A DNA stretch of 14,822 nucleotides from positions 1 to 14,822 of the forward strand of contig JABMPG010000750.1 in NCBI GenBank assembly GCA_013203855.1, given 5' to 3'. The notes under the pieces are model-generated. The model had not been told where the DNA came from. It saw only the letters and a list, made by a program, of their open reading frames with translations, and made no database searches. This document shows, piece after piece, positions 13,893-14,822 of this stretch. The translations under genes and the position numbers were made by a program. Source of the DNA: a bacterium. GTDB taxonomy: Bacteria; Sumerlaeota; Sumerlaeia; UBA8349. How positions within the stretch are numbered: the first letter of the stretch is position 1; the number at the start of each line of letters is the position of its first letter.

Positions 13893-14822
13893 TTACTTGA
13901 AGTTCCTCCGGCTGAAAATCAGGATGGCCATGGAGAGAATCGCCGCAGTGTAGAGAATGGCGTACAGGACGGAATAGCGCCAAACCGTGACGGTGTCGGC
14001 GTGAATGACTTGGCTGGTGACGTTCAGACTGTCCAGATTCGGCACGGCCAAGGCCATGAGATACGCGATATAGGCTTTGATCTTCACCGCCAGGGTCAGA
14101 TCGGCCATCGCAATCACCTGCTGGGCTTTCATCGCCTCCTGCACCAGCCGGTCGGCGAAGCGCAGAATGTCCTCGTTGAGCCGCCCCGCCAGAAAAATCA
14201 TCACGGTGAAGACAGCGCTTAATGTCGGCGTGGAGAAGGACGAAAACATGACCGCAAAGGCGGTGATAATCATCAGTTCCAGCCCGATCATCACCACCGC
14301 GATCAGCAGCGAGTGACTCACGGCCCCCCCCTCAAATCCGAACAAGTTGCCAATCGACTCCGCGAAAGATAGTCCGGCCGATTTCAGCAGAAACCCCGCC
14401 TTGGCAAGGGCCGGATTGTCCACATACTCGGCCCCTGTAGCCGTCTGGACTGTCAGGATCTCGATCAGTTTGTCGTCCGTCGTCCGGGCCTGATAGTTGA
14501 ACACGGTGAAGAAGAACAGGGCCATGATGGCCACGATGACGTAGATCGTCAGCAGCAGGCCGAAAAACTTGCCCAGGAGGAACTGGTAGCGATGTACTGG
14601 CTTGGAGACGATCGTGTAGATGGTGCGCCTCTCCAACTCGTTGTACACCAGCGAAATTCCCACGAAAACCGAGGCCATGAGGCCGAAGAAGCTGATCGAC
14701 GCGAGCCCCAGGTTCATCACGATCCGGTCATGGGCCGCGATAGCCAGCTCCTTCACCACACCCGACGCCCCCATCAGGATCAGGGCGAAGAACAGAATGA
14801 AGTAAAGTATCCGGTTTCGCAC
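13893..14822 (-). CDS. ABC-2 family transporter permease, 5' end outside the window
   Basis: 309 residues are visible and the gene runs off the right edge. The first visible codon, GTG, need not be the start, because related permeases have about 15-20 residues before VRNRILYFILFFALI. It has about six membrane helices, starting with RILYFILFFALILMGASGVV. The short cytoplasmic loop ELERRTIYTIVSKPVHRYQF is typical of the ABC-2 permease family (PF12679), where the Arg/Lys/Pro-rich stretch contacts the ATPase. A longer extracytoplasmic loop follows near FNYQARTTDDKL. The ATP-binding subunit is not in view and is expected just beyond the right edge. The substrate is unknown. The stop TAA (13893-13895) is followed by 155 bp and the helical-repeat gene in the same direction, so one operon is likely. 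Confidence 0.85.
   Translation of the reverse strand: MRNRILYFILFFALILMGASGVVKELAIAAHDRIVMNLGLASISFFGLMASVFVGISLVYNELERRTIYTIVSKPVHRYQFLLGKFFGLLLTIYVIVAIMALFFFTVFNYQARTTDDKLIEILTVQTATGAEYVDNPALAKAGFLLKSAGLSFAESIGNLFGFEGGAVSHSLLIAVVMIGLELMIITAFAVMFSSFSTPTLSAVFTVMIFLAGRLNEDILRFADRLVQEAMKAQQVIAMADLTLAVKIKAYIAYLMALAVPNLDSLNVTSQVIHADTVTVWRYSVLYAILYTAAILSMAILIFSRRNFK

Noticed and set aside
1..14822. CRISPR arrays, tRNA or rRNA genes, phage or plasmid genes
   Set aside because: No regularly spaced repeats, no tRNA-like or rRNA-like sequence, and no integrase, capsid or replication gene was seen on either strand.

Overview
The window is GC-rich, densely coded bacterial chromosome, mostly on the minus strand. 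It shows a lipobox lipoprotein with Ala after the Cys, the MEP-pathway enzyme IspH, a UbiA-type membrane prenyltransferase, DUF4384/PEGA and zinc-ribbon membrane proteins, and no phage, plasmid or CRISPR signature. This suggests a diderm bacterium from an environmental lineage (deltaproteobacterial, or a candidate phylum such as Sumerlaeota-like groups), but no gene here fixes the phylum.

Left part (1-2390). A truncated ORF end, possibly a transposase C-terminus, is followed by a plus-strand membrane-anchored GAF-SpoIIE/PP2C phosphatase. A possible 7-residue leader peptide overlaps the phosphatase start. A convergent small winged-helix gene (1846-2229, minus) has a recognisable sigma70-type promoter, and its -10 box lies inside a near-perfect 26-bp palindrome. 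This looks like an autoregulatory operator.

Middle part (2390-8175). A two-gene minus operon with an ATGA overlap encodes a zinc-ribbon membrane protein with a signal-peptidase-like domain, followed by a YhcC/YtqA-type radical SAM enzyme. The peptidase-like domain appears to have lost both catalytic residues. Further right are an LPP20-like lipoprotein followed by a CgeB-type glycosyltransferase, then an intact cytoplasmic GH13 enzyme.

Right part (8247-14822). A plus-strand DUF4384+PEGA protein carries the same GIDIRPP motif twice. Converging on it is a 592-residue IspH-UbiA fusion, which links the last MEP-pathway step to a prenyltransferase-fold membrane domain. Further right on the minus strand are an ABC-2 permease cut by the window edge, a membrane-anchored helical-repeat protein, and a triple-zinc-ribbon membrane protein whose start overlaps the preceding stop. 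These three may form one envelope-related unit.

No single multi-gene system new to science is proven here. The items most worth checking are the IspH-UbiA fusion, the degenerate signal-peptidase membrane protein, the palindromic operator, and the zinc-ribbon/helical-repeat/ABC unit.
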